This document shows, piece by piece, positions 56,440-64,000 of a stretch of DNA of 64,000 nucleotides. Under the pieces are notes generated by a model. The model was not told where the DNA came from. It worked only from the letters and a program-made list of their open reading frames with translations, and searched no databases. The number at the start of each line of letters is the position of its first letter. Within the stretch, counting starts at the first letter, position 1. A program made the position numbers and the translations under genes. Source of the stretch: Pleomorphomonas oryzae DSM 16300. Its GTDB lineage: Bacteria; Pseudomonadota; Alphaproteobacteria; Rhizobiales; Pleomorphomonadaceae. The stretch covers positions 1 to 64,000 of the forward strand of contig NZ_AUHB01000010.1 of the NCBI RefSeq assembly GCF_000422965.1, given 5' to 3'.

Positions 56440-57330
56440 ATGGATTGGGACAAGCTCAGAATATTCCACGCCGCCGCCCACGCCGGGAGCTTCACCCATG
56501 CCGGCGACAGCCTGAACATGAGCCAGTCCGCCGTCAGCCGTCAGGTCAGCGCGCTTGAGCAGGATCTCGGCGTGCCGCTGTTCCACCGCCACGCCCGCGG
56601 CCTCATCCTCACCGAACAGGGCGAGCTGCTCTACCGCGCCGCCCATGACGTGCTCCTGAAGCTGGAAGACGTGCAGGGCCGGCTGACCGACAGCCGCGAA
56701 CGCCCCTCCGGCTCGCTGCGGGTCACCACCACCGTCGGCATCGGCTCGACATGGCTGACCTCGCGCGTCGACGAGTTCGTCGATCTCTACCCCGACGTCC
56801 AGCTGCAGCTGATCCTCAACGACGACGAGCTCGACCTTGCCATGCGGCAGGCCGACGTCGCCATTCGCCTGCGCCAGCCGACGCAGCCCGACCTCATTCA
56901 GCGCAAGCTATTCACGGTGCACTTCCACCTGTTCGCCTCGCCGGCCTACATCAAGCGCTTCGGCAGCCCCAAGACCATCGAGGAACTGGACCAGCACCGG
57001 ATCATCACCTTCGGCGTTGCCGCGCCCAACTACCTGCGCGACATGAACTGGCTGGAGAGCGTCGGTCGGCCCTATGACAATCCGCGCCTGCCGGCCTTGA
57101 GGGTCAACAACCTCGTCGCCATCAAGCATTCGGTGCAGCGCGGCGTCGGCATCGCCCTTCTCCCCGACTATATCGTCGAGGAGGATTCCGGGCTGCAGCA
57201 GCTGATCCCCGAGGTCGACCTGCTGTCCTACGACACCTATTTCGTCTACCCCGACGAACTCCGGAACTCGGCGCGCGTCCACGCCTTCCGCGACTTCCTG
57301 GTCTCGAAGGCTCAGCGCTGGTCCTATTAG
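56440..57330 (+). CDS. lsrB: LysR-family regulator, LsrB/VtlR type
   Basis: The 296-residue protein begins MDWDKLRIFHAAAHAGSFTH and contains VPLFHRHARGLILTEQGELL and LDLAMRQADVAIRLRQP, closely resembling LsrB of Sinorhizobium and VtlR of Brucella/Agrobacterium. These regulators act in redox stress and host association; VtlR activates an AbcR sRNA. The ATG at 56440 has AAGGGGGA upstream; in-frame ATGs at 56392 and 56410 are not supported. The AbcR-like RNA gene follows 270 bp downstream, in keeping with the known arrangement. Confidence 0.88.
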   Translation: MDWDKLRIFHAAAHAGSFTHAGDSLNMSQSAVSRQVSALEQDLGVPLFHRHARGLILTEQGELLYRAAHDVLLKLEDVQGRLTDSRERPSGSLRVTTTVGIGSTWLTSRVDEFVDLYPDVQLQLILNDDELDLAMRQADVAIRLRQPTQPDLIQRKLFTVHFHLFASPAYIKRFGSPKTIEELDQHRIITFGVAAPNYLRDMNWLESVGRPYDNPRLPALRVNNLVAIKHSVQRGVGIALLPDYIVEEDSGLQQLIPEVDLLSYDTYFVYPDELRNSARVHAFRDFLVSKAQRWSY

Positions 57331-57398
57331 GCCGCTGTCCGTTCCGACCGATGCAATGGGGTTTTCCGAGACTGGATTCCACTTTCCGGTCCGGAGCT

Positions 57399-57416
57399 CT
57401 AATACCTCGGTATTAG
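57399..57416. repeat. Short perfect palindrome between lsrB and abcR
   Basis: CTAATACC-TC-GGTATTAG. It lies about 70 bp after the LysR stop and may be a regulator binding site. Confidence 0.5.
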
Positions 57417-57463
57417 CCGTCAACACATCCAACGTATCGTTGTGCGCTCCGCGCAAGACTCGC

Positions 57464-57483
57464 GTTTTCCCTTAACGGAAAAC
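57464..57483. repeat. Inverted repeat between lsrB and abcR
   Basis: GTTTTCC (57464-57470) and GGAAAAC (57477-57483) around CTTAAC. It could be a LysR-type site or a weak hairpin. Confidence 0.45.
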
Positions 57484-57570
57484 ACCGATGAACGGTAAAC
57501 ACTTCACGATGATGTTACGGTTTGGGCAAAATAACCGGGATATTGCATAGCAGATTTGCAGATTGCCTGC

Positions 57571-57599
57571 TTGTTTTGCACCGGTGAGGGGTGCATATA
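57571..57599 (+). promoter_or_regulatory. Predicted promoter of the AbcR-type sRNA
   Basis: TTGTTT (57571-57576) and CATATA (57594-57599) are 17 bp apart, which fits the alphaproteobacterial sigma-70 pattern. They place the start of transcription near 57604-57607, exactly where the first RNA stem begins. Confidence 0.55.
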
Positions 57600-57603
57600 G
57601 ACC

Positions 57604-57739
57604 TCAGCTGATGTGTTGGTTCCCTCGTCATCCTCCCGACGAAAGCGAATCTTCAGCTGTTCCCCTCTGGAAGGTGCGGGTCGTCCCTGCGAACCGCATT
57701 CCAAAACTTAATAGCCGGGCTCACGCCCGGCTTTTTTTT
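57604..57739 (+). ncRNA. abcR: AbcR (alpha-r15)-type small regulatory RNA
   Basis: The segment folds into three hairpins. CAGCTGA (57605-57611) pairs with TCAGCTG (57653-57659) and encloses TCGTC/GACGA with the loop ATCCTCCC. TGGAA...TGCGG (57668-57679 region) pairs with CCGCATTCCA (57694-57703). A terminator hairpin with eight T follows. The loop CCTCCC is complementary to Shine-Dalgarno sequences, as in AbcR RNAs that repress ABC-importer mRNAs. Its position right after lsrB/vtlR is the conserved place for AbcR genes in Rhizobiales. Only one copy is seen. Confidence 0.7.
57713..57739 (+). terminator. Rho-independent terminator of the sRNA
   Basis: AGCCGGGC (57713-57720), loop TCAC, GCCCGGCT (57725-57732), then a run of T to 57739. 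Confidence 0.9.
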
Positions 57740-57757
57740 GCCCAATCGAGACCTGTC

Positions 57758-58570
57758 TCAGTTGATGGCGCCTCCCGTTCCCTCAAGTGCCCTTTCCAGA
57801 ATGCTGCGGGTTGCCGCGTCGGCCGGAAAGAACGCTTCGATGGCCATTTCCGAAAGCAGAATATCGCGTGGCGTGCCGAACACGGTGGTCGTCGAGATGA
57901 GCGACAGCTCGCCGCGCGGTGTTTTCAAGCGCAAGGGTACCAGGACGGCGGCCTGCTCGGACGGCATGTCCTGATGCGGCGTGGCCGTGGGGTAGTCCAT
58001 CAGTTCCGCCAGCAGCCTGATCAGCAACGCGTCCTGCGTGGTGGCGATCTGCCGCCGCAGCCGGTCGAGGAGATGGCCCCGCCATTCTCCGAGGTTGACG
58101 ATCTGCGGCGCCAACCCGCCTGGGTGAAGGCTGAGCCGCAGCACGTTGATGGGGGCGGCGAGCAACTGCTGGTCTTCGACATCAGTGAGCAGCGGCGCCA
58201 CGGCGGCGTTGGCTGCGACGAGATTCCAGTGTCGGTCGATGGCCAGCGCCGGAAAGGGCTCGTGCCCCCTCAGCAGCCTGTCGATCGCCTCGCGGGCACC
58301 GCCCATCGCCGGATCCTCCAGGCGGCGTTCCGGATAGACCGGGGCAAATCCCGCCGCGAGAAGCGCGGCGTTGCGCTCGCGCAACGGGATGTCCAGGCAT
58401 TCGGCGAGATGAAGGAGCATGTCCCGGCTGGGGGCCGCGCGGCCGCTTTCCATGAAGCTCAGGTGCCGTTGCGAGATATTGGCCTCCAGCGCACAATCGA
58501 GCTGACTGAGCCGCCGCCGCTGCCGCCAGCTGCGCAGAAAGTCGCTCGCCTTGGGGACAGCTCCCTCCAT
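57758..58570 (-). CDS. XRE regulator with MmyB-like ligand domain
   Basis: The 270-residue protein has an N-terminal XRE helix-turn-helix (FLRSWRQRRRLSQLDCALEA, then SQRHLSFMESGRAAPSRDML) and a C-terminal PAS-like MmyB domain from about residue 100 (YPERRLEDPAMG, AIDRHWNLVAANAAVAPLL). MmyB-like domains bind fatty-acid or other hydrophobic ligands. It follows an NTF2-like gene by 10 nt on the same strand, which may encode the related enzyme or sensor partner. Confidence 0.88.
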   Translation of the reverse strand: MEGAVPKASDFLRSWRQRRRLSQLDCALEANISQRHLSFMESGRAAPSRDMLLHLAECLDIPLRERNAALLAAGFAPVYPERRLEDPAMGGAREAIDRLLRGHEPFPALAIDRHWNLVAANAAVAPLLTDVEDQQLLAAPINVLRLSLHPGGLAPQIVNLGEWRGHLLDRLRRQIATTQDALLIRLLAELMDYPTATPHQDMPSEQAAVLVPLRLKTPRGELSLISTTTVFGTPRDILLSEMAIEAFFPADAATRSILERALEGTGGAIN

Positions 58571-58580
58571 CGCCCTCTCC

Positions 58581-58940
58581 TTAAACCGGAACCTTGTCCA
58601 GGAACCCCACCACCGCCTTGATCCGCTGGCCCTCGAGAAGGACGAAGTCCGTCCCGATGATCATGTCAGGGTCGCTCTCCGGTCCAAGTGACCAGGAGAA
58701 GCGCACCCGGTCGCCATAGCCGTCGGCGCCGCCGGACAAGGCAAAGCGGAAGCCGGGAAACCGCTCGTGCACCGCACCGATCAAGGCGCCGATCTCGCCA
58801 GCCCCTTTGCCGCCCATCATGGGATCGACGTATTCGGCATCCTCGGTCCAGCTTTCGGCCAGCAGCGCCTTTCGCCGCGACGGGTCCCTCTCGTTCCAGA
58901 CGGCAATATAACGGGCCGCCACTTCAGCTGCATGGGTCAT
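58581..58940 (-). CDS. NTF2/SnoaL-like cytoplasmic protein
   Basis: The 119-residue protein shows the SnoaL-like pattern: YIAVWNERDPSRRKALLAES, then WTEDAEYVDPMMGGKGAGEI, then RVRFSWSLG. No signal peptide is seen. Such proteins isomerise or hydrolyse polyketide-type compounds, or only bind ligands. The ATG at 58940 follows GGAGG. It leads the two-gene unit with the XRE-MmyB regulator. Confidence 0.8.
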   Translation of the reverse strand: MTHAAEVAARYIAVWNERDPSRRKALLAESWTEDAEYVDPMMGGKGAGEIGALIGAVHERFPGFRFALSGGADGYGDRVRFSWSLGPESDPDMIIGTDFVLLEGQRIKAVVGFLDKVPV

Positions 58941-59174
58941 TATGGCCTCCAACAATGTCGGTTACTGGGTTTGCGGGCAACGCCCGACGCAAACCGCGAG
59001 GGCTTTTGCCGGAGTTGCTCTGCTGCGTCGTTCGCAAGGCCAAGACTGGCGGCTCCCGGACATCGTCTCAATTACGTCGGAGGTAATTGAGCGCGCCGCC
59101 CATCCGGCCGAGGCTAGTCCGACGTCGCAGCAACCCCACGCGACGCCTTGATCGGCAACGGATGGAGAGAGCTC

Positions 59175-59513
59175 ATGACCGCCTTCGCAGTGGCACGGCT
59201 GACCGACGTGAAGATGGGCCCGGAGATCGTGGCCTACCTCACACGCATCGACGCGACACTCGCCCCCTTCGAGGGCAGGTTCATCATTCACGGCGGTCCG
59301 AAGATCGAGCTGGAAGGCAGATGGCCTGATGACCTGATCGTCATCGCCTTTCCGAGCCTTTCGGCAGCGCGGGCCTGGTACGACTCGCCCGCCTATCGCG
59401 AGATCCTGCCGCTCAGGACGGGCCATTCGTCAGGCGTCGCCATCCTGATCGAAGGCGTCGATGCCGACCACAAGGCGACGGATATCCTGTCCTATCCCGT
59501 TGTCCTGACCTAG
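59175..59513 (+). CDS. DUF1330 family protein
   Basis: The 112-residue protein has the ferredoxin-like DUF1330 pattern, with LTRIDATLAPFEGRFIIHGG near residue 40 and AFPSLSAARAWYDSPAYREI towards the end. The function is unknown; members are small dimeric alpha/beta proteins. ATG 59175 has GGAGAGAG upstream. It is divergent from the NTF2-like gene and ends 10 bp before the convergent LacI stop. Confidence 0.85.
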   Translation: MTAFAVARLTDVKMGPEIVAYLTRIDATLAPFEGRFIIHGGPKIELEGRWPDDLIVIAFPSLSAARAWYDSPAYREILPLRTGHSSGVAILIEGVDADHKATDILSYPVVLT

Positions 59514-59523
59514 CGCTCCTGAC

Positions 59524-60561
59524 CTAGCCCCCTGGCGCCGGCCCGTCGCTCTCGCCCGGTACCAGCGACAAGGGCACCCGGCACTGCACGACGCCTGACG
59601 ACACATCCGACGCCGTCATGGGGATCTGCGCCAGCATGGCGCGGGCCGCGGCCATGCCGAGGTCCTGCAGCGACAGGTGGAAGCAGGTGACCTGCGGCGT
59701 CAGGAAACGAACCGAGTCCTCGCCGCGCAACCCGATGATCGACAGATCCCGGCCGGGCTTGAGGCCACGCTCCGCGAGACGCCGGTAGATGCCGATGGCC
59801 GTCACCTCGTAGAACAGGATGATCGCCGTGGCCGGGTCGGGCCGATCGAGAAGGCCGTCGACCACGCTGTCGCCGTCGTCCTCGCGGCGGCGGGTCGGGA
59901 ACACCAGCGTTTCATCGACCGTGAGGCCGTGCCGGACGAGATTGTCCCGGTAGGCCTCGGCGAAAATTGCCCCGTAATTGGCGTCGTTGTTGGGCACCGT
60001 CAGCGCAATGCGCCGGTGGCCCTGCCGCACCAGGCGATCGACGGCGGTGGCCATCACCGCTTCGAAGTCGAGGTCGATCCATGAATAGCCGCTGCCGCTG
60101 TCGCTGCGGCCCAGCGTGACGAAGGGAATGCCCGACGCTTGCAGGAAGTCGATGCGCCGGTCGATGCGCCGGGTTTCGGCGAGGATCATGCCGTCCACGG
60201 CGCCGCGCGACACGAAGCGCTGGAGATAGGTGAAATTGTCCTGGCTCTTGGCGCAGGGCAGCACCAGGAGGTCGAGGCCGTGGGCGGCGAGGACGCCCTG
60301 CATGCCCTCCACCACTCCCATGAAGAAATAATCGGTGCTGGAGGTGCTTTCCTGGTCGAGCTCGATCATCAGGCCGACGGAATGGGTCACCCCCTGGGCA
60401 AGCGAGCGCGCCGCCTGGTTCGCCGCATATCCAAGGCGTTGCGCTGTTTCCAATACCTTCTGCCGCGTCTCGGCATTGACGTTGGGATTGCCGTTGAGCG
60501 CGCGGGACACGGTCGCCGTGGACACCCCGAGCTCTCGGGCCAGACGGGCGATTCCCCTCAT
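59524..60561 (-). CDS. LacI-family transcriptional regulator
   Basis: The 345-residue regulator has the N-terminal LacI helix-turn-helix (IARLARELGVSTATVSRALN), the hinge region, and a sugar-binding domain with IIGLRGED. It is divergent from the sugar ABC importer. A palindromic operator lies 57 bp upstream of its own start (60618-60631), and a second one lies in front of the importer, so it probably represses both in the absence of its sugar. GGAGG precedes the start. Confidence 0.92.
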   Translation of the reverse strand: MRGIARLARELGVSTATVSRALNGNPNVNAETRQKVLETAQRLGYAANQAARSLAQGVTHSVGLMIELDQESTSSTDYFFMGVVEGMQGVLAAHGLDLLVLPCAKSQDNFTYLQRFVSRGAVDGMILAETRRIDRRIDFLQASGIPFVTLGRSDSGSGYSWIDLDFEAVMATAVDRLVRQGHRRIALTVPNNDANYGAIFAEAYRDNLVRHGLTVDETLVFPTRRREDDGDSVVDGLLDRPDPATAIILFYEVTAIGIYRRLAERGLKPGRDLSIIGLRGEDSVRFLTPQVTCFHLSLQDLGMAAARAMLAQIPMTASDVSSGVVQCRVPLSLVPGESDGPAPGG

Positions 60562-60617
60562 GGATCCTCCAACCGTTCATCACCCCATTGACAGATCGGG
60601 CGCTGCGAACTTAGCAT

Positions 60618-60631
60618 TGTAAGCGCTTACA
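60618..60631. promoter_or_regulatory. LacI-type operator 1
   Basis: The palindrome TGTAAGCGCTTACA has the central CG typical of LacI-family operators. It lies between the regulator and the importer genes, nearer the regulator. Confidence 0.85.
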
Positions 60632-60702
60632 TTAACATGGCCACGATCTCAAGTCTGTCCGGCGAGGATGAAACGGACGGCAGGCGAGAGATCAGCACAG
60701 TG

Positions 60703-60720
60703 ATTGTAAGCGCTTACAAT
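60703..60720. promoter_or_regulatory. LacI-type operator 2
   Basis: The palindrome ATTGTAAGCGCTTACAAT shares the 14-bp core of operator 1. The two centres are 87 bp apart, a spacing compatible with DNA looping by a LacI tetramer or with independent dimers. It lies 128 bp before the binding-protein gene. Confidence 0.87.
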
Positions 60721-60847
60721 CGCAGAAAACCGCCGATCATGGGAGATGTCGGCGGTGGGCCTGCCCGAAATGCGATGGGTGAGATTTGCGGGCCGGAACC
60801 GCCGCGTGAGGGCGGCGCCTGAGGGACGGACAACAAGGGAGGATTCG

Positions 60848-62176
60848 ATGACAGCGACGTGCAACACGACATCGACCGCAAGGGGCGCGATGCATAGGCT
60901 GGCCCTGGCCGGCGTCTCGTGCCTGGTGTTCGCCCTGACCGGCAGCGCCAGCTTCGCGGCGGACAAGGTGACGCTCACCTACATGGCGAGCCAGGACTGG
61001 GTGAAGGACGCCGAGCAGACGCTCGCCAAGAAGTTCGAGGAAAAGACCGGGATCGCCATCGATTTCCAGATCCTGCCGTCGGGCCAGTATTTCAACGTTC
61101 TTCAGACCAAGCTGAACTCGGGCGAAGGCCCCGACCTGTTCGGCGGCCAGAGCGGCGTCACCGATCTCAAGCTGCAGTACAACGTCGAGAAGAACGCCGT
61201 CGATCTGACGAACGAGCCTTGGGCGACCAAGGAAGACAAGCTGGTCGCTGCCCAGTCCACCCTGGGAGGCAAGCTCTACGGCCTCACCTATTGGGACGTG
61301 CTCGGCAACACCTGGGTGATCAGCTACAACAAGAAGCTGTTCGCCCAATACGGCCTCAGCGAACCCAAGACCTATGCCGAGTTCAAGGCCGCCTGTCAGA
61401 AGCTGCTCGATAACGGCGTCCAGCCGATCTACGAGCCGGTCGCCGACGGCTGGCACCACGTGCTGTGGTTCCCGGAGCTGGGGCCGCGCTTTGAACAGGT
61501 GACGCCGGGCCTTGCCGATGCGCTCAACGCCAACAAGGCGACCTTCGCCGGCAATCCCACCATGCTCTCGGCCGTCACCGAGCTCAAAGAGATGTTCGAC
61601 CTCGGCTACATGGGCAAGAACGCCCTCGCCGACGTCTACACCGGCGCCTCCAAGGCGATGGCCAGCGGCAAGGTGGGCATGGTGCTCGCCAACACCGGCT
61701 TCGGCTCGCTGGTCGAGCACGACTATCCCGATATGAAGGCCTCCGATATCGGCGTGTTCCTGATGCCGCTCGCCGACAACCAGCAGGTCAACATCAACCC
61801 GGCCGGCCCCACCCACTTCATCTATTCGGGTTCGGCCCATGTCGACGCAGCCAAGCAATATCTGGCCTTCCTCGCCGAGCCGGAAAACGTCGACTATTTC
61901 ATCGACAACACGCCGACCGCCATGACGCTGCCCTTCGACGGTGCCAAGAGCAAGTTCAGCCCCGACGTGCAGGCGCTGTTCGACAGCCACAAGGACGCGC
62001 GCGGCACCGTCTATCAGACCGCCGTCGCCTATGTGAACCCGCAGTGGATGGACCTCGGCGCCGACCTGACCGCCATGTTCACTGGCTCGATGGGGCCGGA
62101 CAAGGTGCTCGCCAACATCGACAAGCGTCGTGCCGATCTCGCCAAGGCCGCCAGGGATCCCGCCTGGAAGAAGTAG
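60848..62176 (+). CDS. Sugar ABC importer substrate-binding protein
   Basis: The 442-residue type-1 carbohydrate-binding protein has a signal peptide ending in SASFAAD. Mature-domain features include FEEKTGIAIDFQILPSGQYF, NSGEGPDLFG and WVISYNKKLFAQYG, as in MalE-like proteins. AGGGAGG precedes the ATG. It delivers an unidentified oligosaccharide to the permeases encoded next and is controlled by the divergent LacI regulator. Confidence 0.92.
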   Translation: MTATCNTTSTARGAMHRLALAGVSCLVFALTGSASFAADKVTLTYMASQDWVKDAEQTLAKKFEEKTGIAIDFQILPSGQYFNVLQTKLNSGEGPDLFGGQSGVTDLKLQYNVEKNAVDLTNEPWATKEDKLVAAQSTLGGKLYGLTYWDVLGNTWVISYNKKLFAQYGLSEPKTYAEFKAACQKLLDNGVQPIYEPVADGWHHVLWFPELGPRFEQVTPGLADALNANKATFAGNPTMLSAVTELKEMFDLGYMGKNALADVYTGASKAMASGKVGMVLANTGFGSLVEHDYPDMKASDIGVFLMPLADNQQVNINPAGPTHFIYSGSAHVDAAKQYLAFLAEPENVDYFIDNTPTAMTLPFDGAKSKFSPDVQALFDSHKDARGTVYQTAVAYVNPQWMDLGADLTAMFTGSMGPDKVLANIDKRRADLAKAARDPAWKK

Positions 62177-62199
62177 CTCCTCCCTGCTTCGCCTCGGCC

Positions 62200-62248
62200 G
62201 GCGCAATTCCAGCAGAAGTGGCTGCGACTTTACGGCAGGAATTGCGCC
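62200..62248. repeat. Rhizobial palindromic repeat between binding protein and permease genes
   Basis: Arms GGCGCAATTCC (62200-62210) and GGAATTGCGCC (62238-62248) surround agcagaagtggctgcgac and a tttac stretch. An RNA hairpin here could lower expression of the permeases relative to the binding protein, as in other ABC operons. Confidence 0.78.
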
Positions 62249-62326
62249 CTCGGAGATCAGCGTCCACCCCCGGCCTCGGAGCATCGACTCCCTGGCCGGG
62301 GGCGACTGCGAGCGACGGAAATCGCA

Positions 62327-63205
62327 ATGAAATCGCACAGGTCCTACCCGTTTTATTTCGTCCTCGCGGCGCTCGTCCTTTACGTGACGTTCTTCATCAT
62401 TCCGAGCCTCAGCGGTATCGCCTATTCCTTCACCGACTGGAGCGGCTATTCCGACGAGGTCGAGTTCGTCGGCCTCGACAATTTCCGCACCATCCTGTCG
62501 CCGGATGAGAACTACCTGTCCTTCATCGGCAACACGCTGCTCTTCACCTTCTGGACGATCATCATCAAGACGGTGTTCGGCCTGGCGCTGGCGCTTCTGC
62601 TCAACCAGGGCGTCCGCTGGTTCGTCAACGGCTATCGCGTGCTGATCTATCTGCCGGTGATCCTGCCGACGCTGGTCGTCGCCCTGATCTTCCGCTCGAT
62701 CCTCGATCCGGCCTCGGGCCTTCTGAACAGCGCGCTGCGCGGCATCGGCCTCGATGCGCTGGCGCTCCCCTGGCTGACCGACCCGCGCATCGCGCTTTAT
62801 TCGGTGATCGGCGTCGATAGCTGGAAGGGCATCGGTTACATCATGGTCATCCTGCTGGCCGGCCTGCAGACCATCCCCAAGGATCTCTATGAGGCCGCCT
62901 CCATCGACGGCGCCAGCGCCTGGGCCAAGTTCCGCTTCATCACCCTGCCCATGCTGATGCCGGCGCTGATGATCGTCACCGTGCTCAACGTCCTCTACGG
63001 TCTCAGAGTGTTCGACATCGTCTACGCACTGACCAACGGCGGACCTGGTTACGCCACCGAGGTGCTGTCGACCGAGATCTTCAAGGCCTTCTCCAAAGGC
63101 CAGTTCGGGCTCGGCACCGCCATTTCCAGCATTCTGTTCCTGATCCTGGTGGTCACCGGCTACCTGGTGATCCGGGTGATGGAACGCCAGTCGGATCGCG
63201 AGTGA
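62327..63205 (+). CDS. Sugar ABC importer permease (MalF-like)
   Basis: The 292-residue membrane protein has six transmembrane helices and the EAA loop YEAASIDGASAWAKFRFITLP. The ATG at 62327 follows GGAA. It forms the translocation pore with the next permease. No ATPase gene of the system lies inside the window. Confidence 0.92.
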   Translation: MKSHRSYPFYFVLAALVLYVTFFIIPSLSGIAYSFTDWSGYSDEVEFVGLDNFRTILSPDENYLSFIGNTLLFTFWTIIIKTVFGLALALLLNQGVRWFVNGYRVLIYLPVILPTLVVALIFRSILDPASGLLNSALRGIGLDALALPWLTDPRIALYSVIGVDSWKGIGYIMVILLAGLQTIPKDLYEAASIDGASAWAKFRFITLPMLMPALMIVTVLNVLYGLRVFDIVYALTNGGPGYATEVLSTEIFKAFSKGQFGLGTAISSILFLILVVTGYLVIRVMERQSDRE

Positions 63206-63216
63206 GGAGCCAAGCG

Positions 63217-64000
63217 ATGCCCAAGAACTTGCGCGCCACCGCCGCCCATCTCGCCGCCTTTGTCGCCAGCCTGATCATGCTGCTGCCGGTTTATCTCATC
63301 ACCATCAACGCGCTCAAATCCACGCCCGAGGCGAGCACGATGAGCGTCGATCTGCCGACCGAGCTGCATTTCGAGAACTTTCTGATCGCCATCGAGAAGG
63401 GCAAGCTGCTCCAGAGCTTCTTCAACAGCCTGCTTTATGCCACCTCGGCCACCGTCCTCGCCACGCTGGTATCGGCCATGGCGGCCTTCGTCATGTCGCG
63501 CCACCGGACGCGGTTCAACCGCTTCCTGTATCTCTTCCTGATCATGGGCATAGCCCTGCCGATCAACTTCTTCACACTGACGACGATGATGCAGGTCACC
63601 CACCTCATCAACACCAAGATCGGCATCATCATCCTCTACGCCGCCTTGCAGGTGCCCTTCTCGATCTTCCTGATCTACGGCTTCGTCGACACCATCCCGC
63701 GCGAGCTCGACGAAGCGGCGATCATCGACGGCTGCCGGCCGCGACAGCTGTTCTTCCTGGTGATCCTGCCGCTCCTGAAACCGGTGCTCGTCACCGCCGG
63801 CATTCTGAATTTCCTCAATATCTGGAACGACTTCATGATGCCGCTCTACTACCTCAACAGCAGCTCCAACTGGCCGATGACGCTCGCCGTCTACAATTTC
63901 TTCGGCCAGTACCAGAGCAGCTGGAACCTGGTCTCCGCCGACATCCTGCTCACCATCGTCCCGGTCATCATCATCTATCTCATGGGCCAGCGCTTCATCA
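63217..64000 (+). CDS. Sugar ABC importer permease (MalG-like), cut by window end
   Basis: The frame starts at ATG 63217, with GAGGAG 7 nt upstream, and stays open to the end of the window (261 codons visible). It has about five hydrophobic helices so far and the EAA loop LDEAAIIDGCRPRQLFFLVI followed by LPLL. The start lies 11 bases after the previous stop. It is the second permease of the importer. Confidence 0.92.
   Translation, partial: MPKNLRATAAHLAAFVASLIMLLPVYLITINALKSTPEASTMSVDLPTELHFENFLIAIEKGKLLQSFFNSLLYATSATVLATLVSAMAAFVMSRHRTRFNRFLYLFLIMGIALPINFFTLTTMMQVTHLINTKIGIIILYAALQVPFSIFLIYGFVDTIPRELDEAAIIDGCRPRQLFFLVILPLLKPVLVTAGILNFLNIWNDFMMPLYYLNSSSNWPMTLAVYNFFGQYQSSWNLVSADILLTIVPVIIIYLMGQRFI

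Noticed and set aside
57604-57739. 6S RNA or signal-recognition-particle RNA as an alternative identity
   Set aside because: The SRP GGAAGGAAGCAGCC-type tetraloop region and the long open-bubble shape of 6S RNA are not present; the position and the anti-SD loop fit AbcR better.

Overview
The window is high-GC DNA from an alphaproteobacterium, most likely of the order Hyphomicrobiales (Rhizobiales). The evidence is the conserved lrp-trxB-lsrB/vtlR gene order followed by an AbcR-like small RNA, a long-form carB next to greA, DUF5680, Atu4866, IalB and mitochondrial-fission-ELM1 family proteins, and many copies of rhizobial palindromic repeats with an aaaagtgggaaccggtttt-type core. No rRNA, tRNA or CRISPR array was recognised.

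Layout. 1-2.7 kb is an accessory patch: the 5' part of an IS30-type transposase cut by the window edge, an alpha/beta hydrolase, a small secreted protein and a low-GC orphan Imm11-type immunity protein. 2.7-8.9 kb holds small LysR-controlled modules (ring-opening dioxygenase + DoxX; NTF2-like + Atu4866 + SDR) and a winged-helix regulator. 9.1-16.4 kb is a two-partner secretion locus: a giant TpsA exoprotein with GLUG repeats, its TpsB transporter, and an IalB-family protein. 16.4-17.0 kb is a dense nest of intergenic repeats, followed by a chemotaxis receptor. 19.8-29.6 kb carries three further small-molecule modules, a ClC-type anion transporter, folC and a decayed NUDIX remnant. 29.9-32 kb has a DUF4142 protein and a complete IS4-type element with 20-bp ends and an 8-bp target duplication, inserted into one arm of a 32-bp inverted repeat. 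32-36.8 kb is a complete ABC importer operon ending in a glycerophosphodiester phosphodiesterase.

37-43 kb contains small regulatory and acetyltransferase genes followed by the housekeeping genes carB and greA. 43-53 kb is a surface-glycan cluster, probably LPS core or a related polysaccharide: six glycosyltransferases, a methyltransferase, an ELM1-family protein and an MsbA-like exporter. 53.3-57.8 kb is the lrp / hydrolase / trxB / lsrB / AbcR region. Here an esterase-like gene sits between two diverged copies of the same ~53-bp regulatory sequence. 57.7-64 kb holds an XRE-MmyB regulator with an NTF2-like partner, a DUF1330 protein, and a LacI-controlled sugar ABC importer with two palindromic operators, whose second permease runs off the end.

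The most interesting items are the AbcR-type sRNA with its own promoter and terminator, the duplicated regulatory segment around the inserted hydrolase, the structured repeats at the 3' ends of two minus-strand genes (one carrying further palindromes inside it), the insertion sequences landing in palindromic repeats, and the TPS-IalB locus. All functional calls come from reading motifs and remembered family features; no database search was run.
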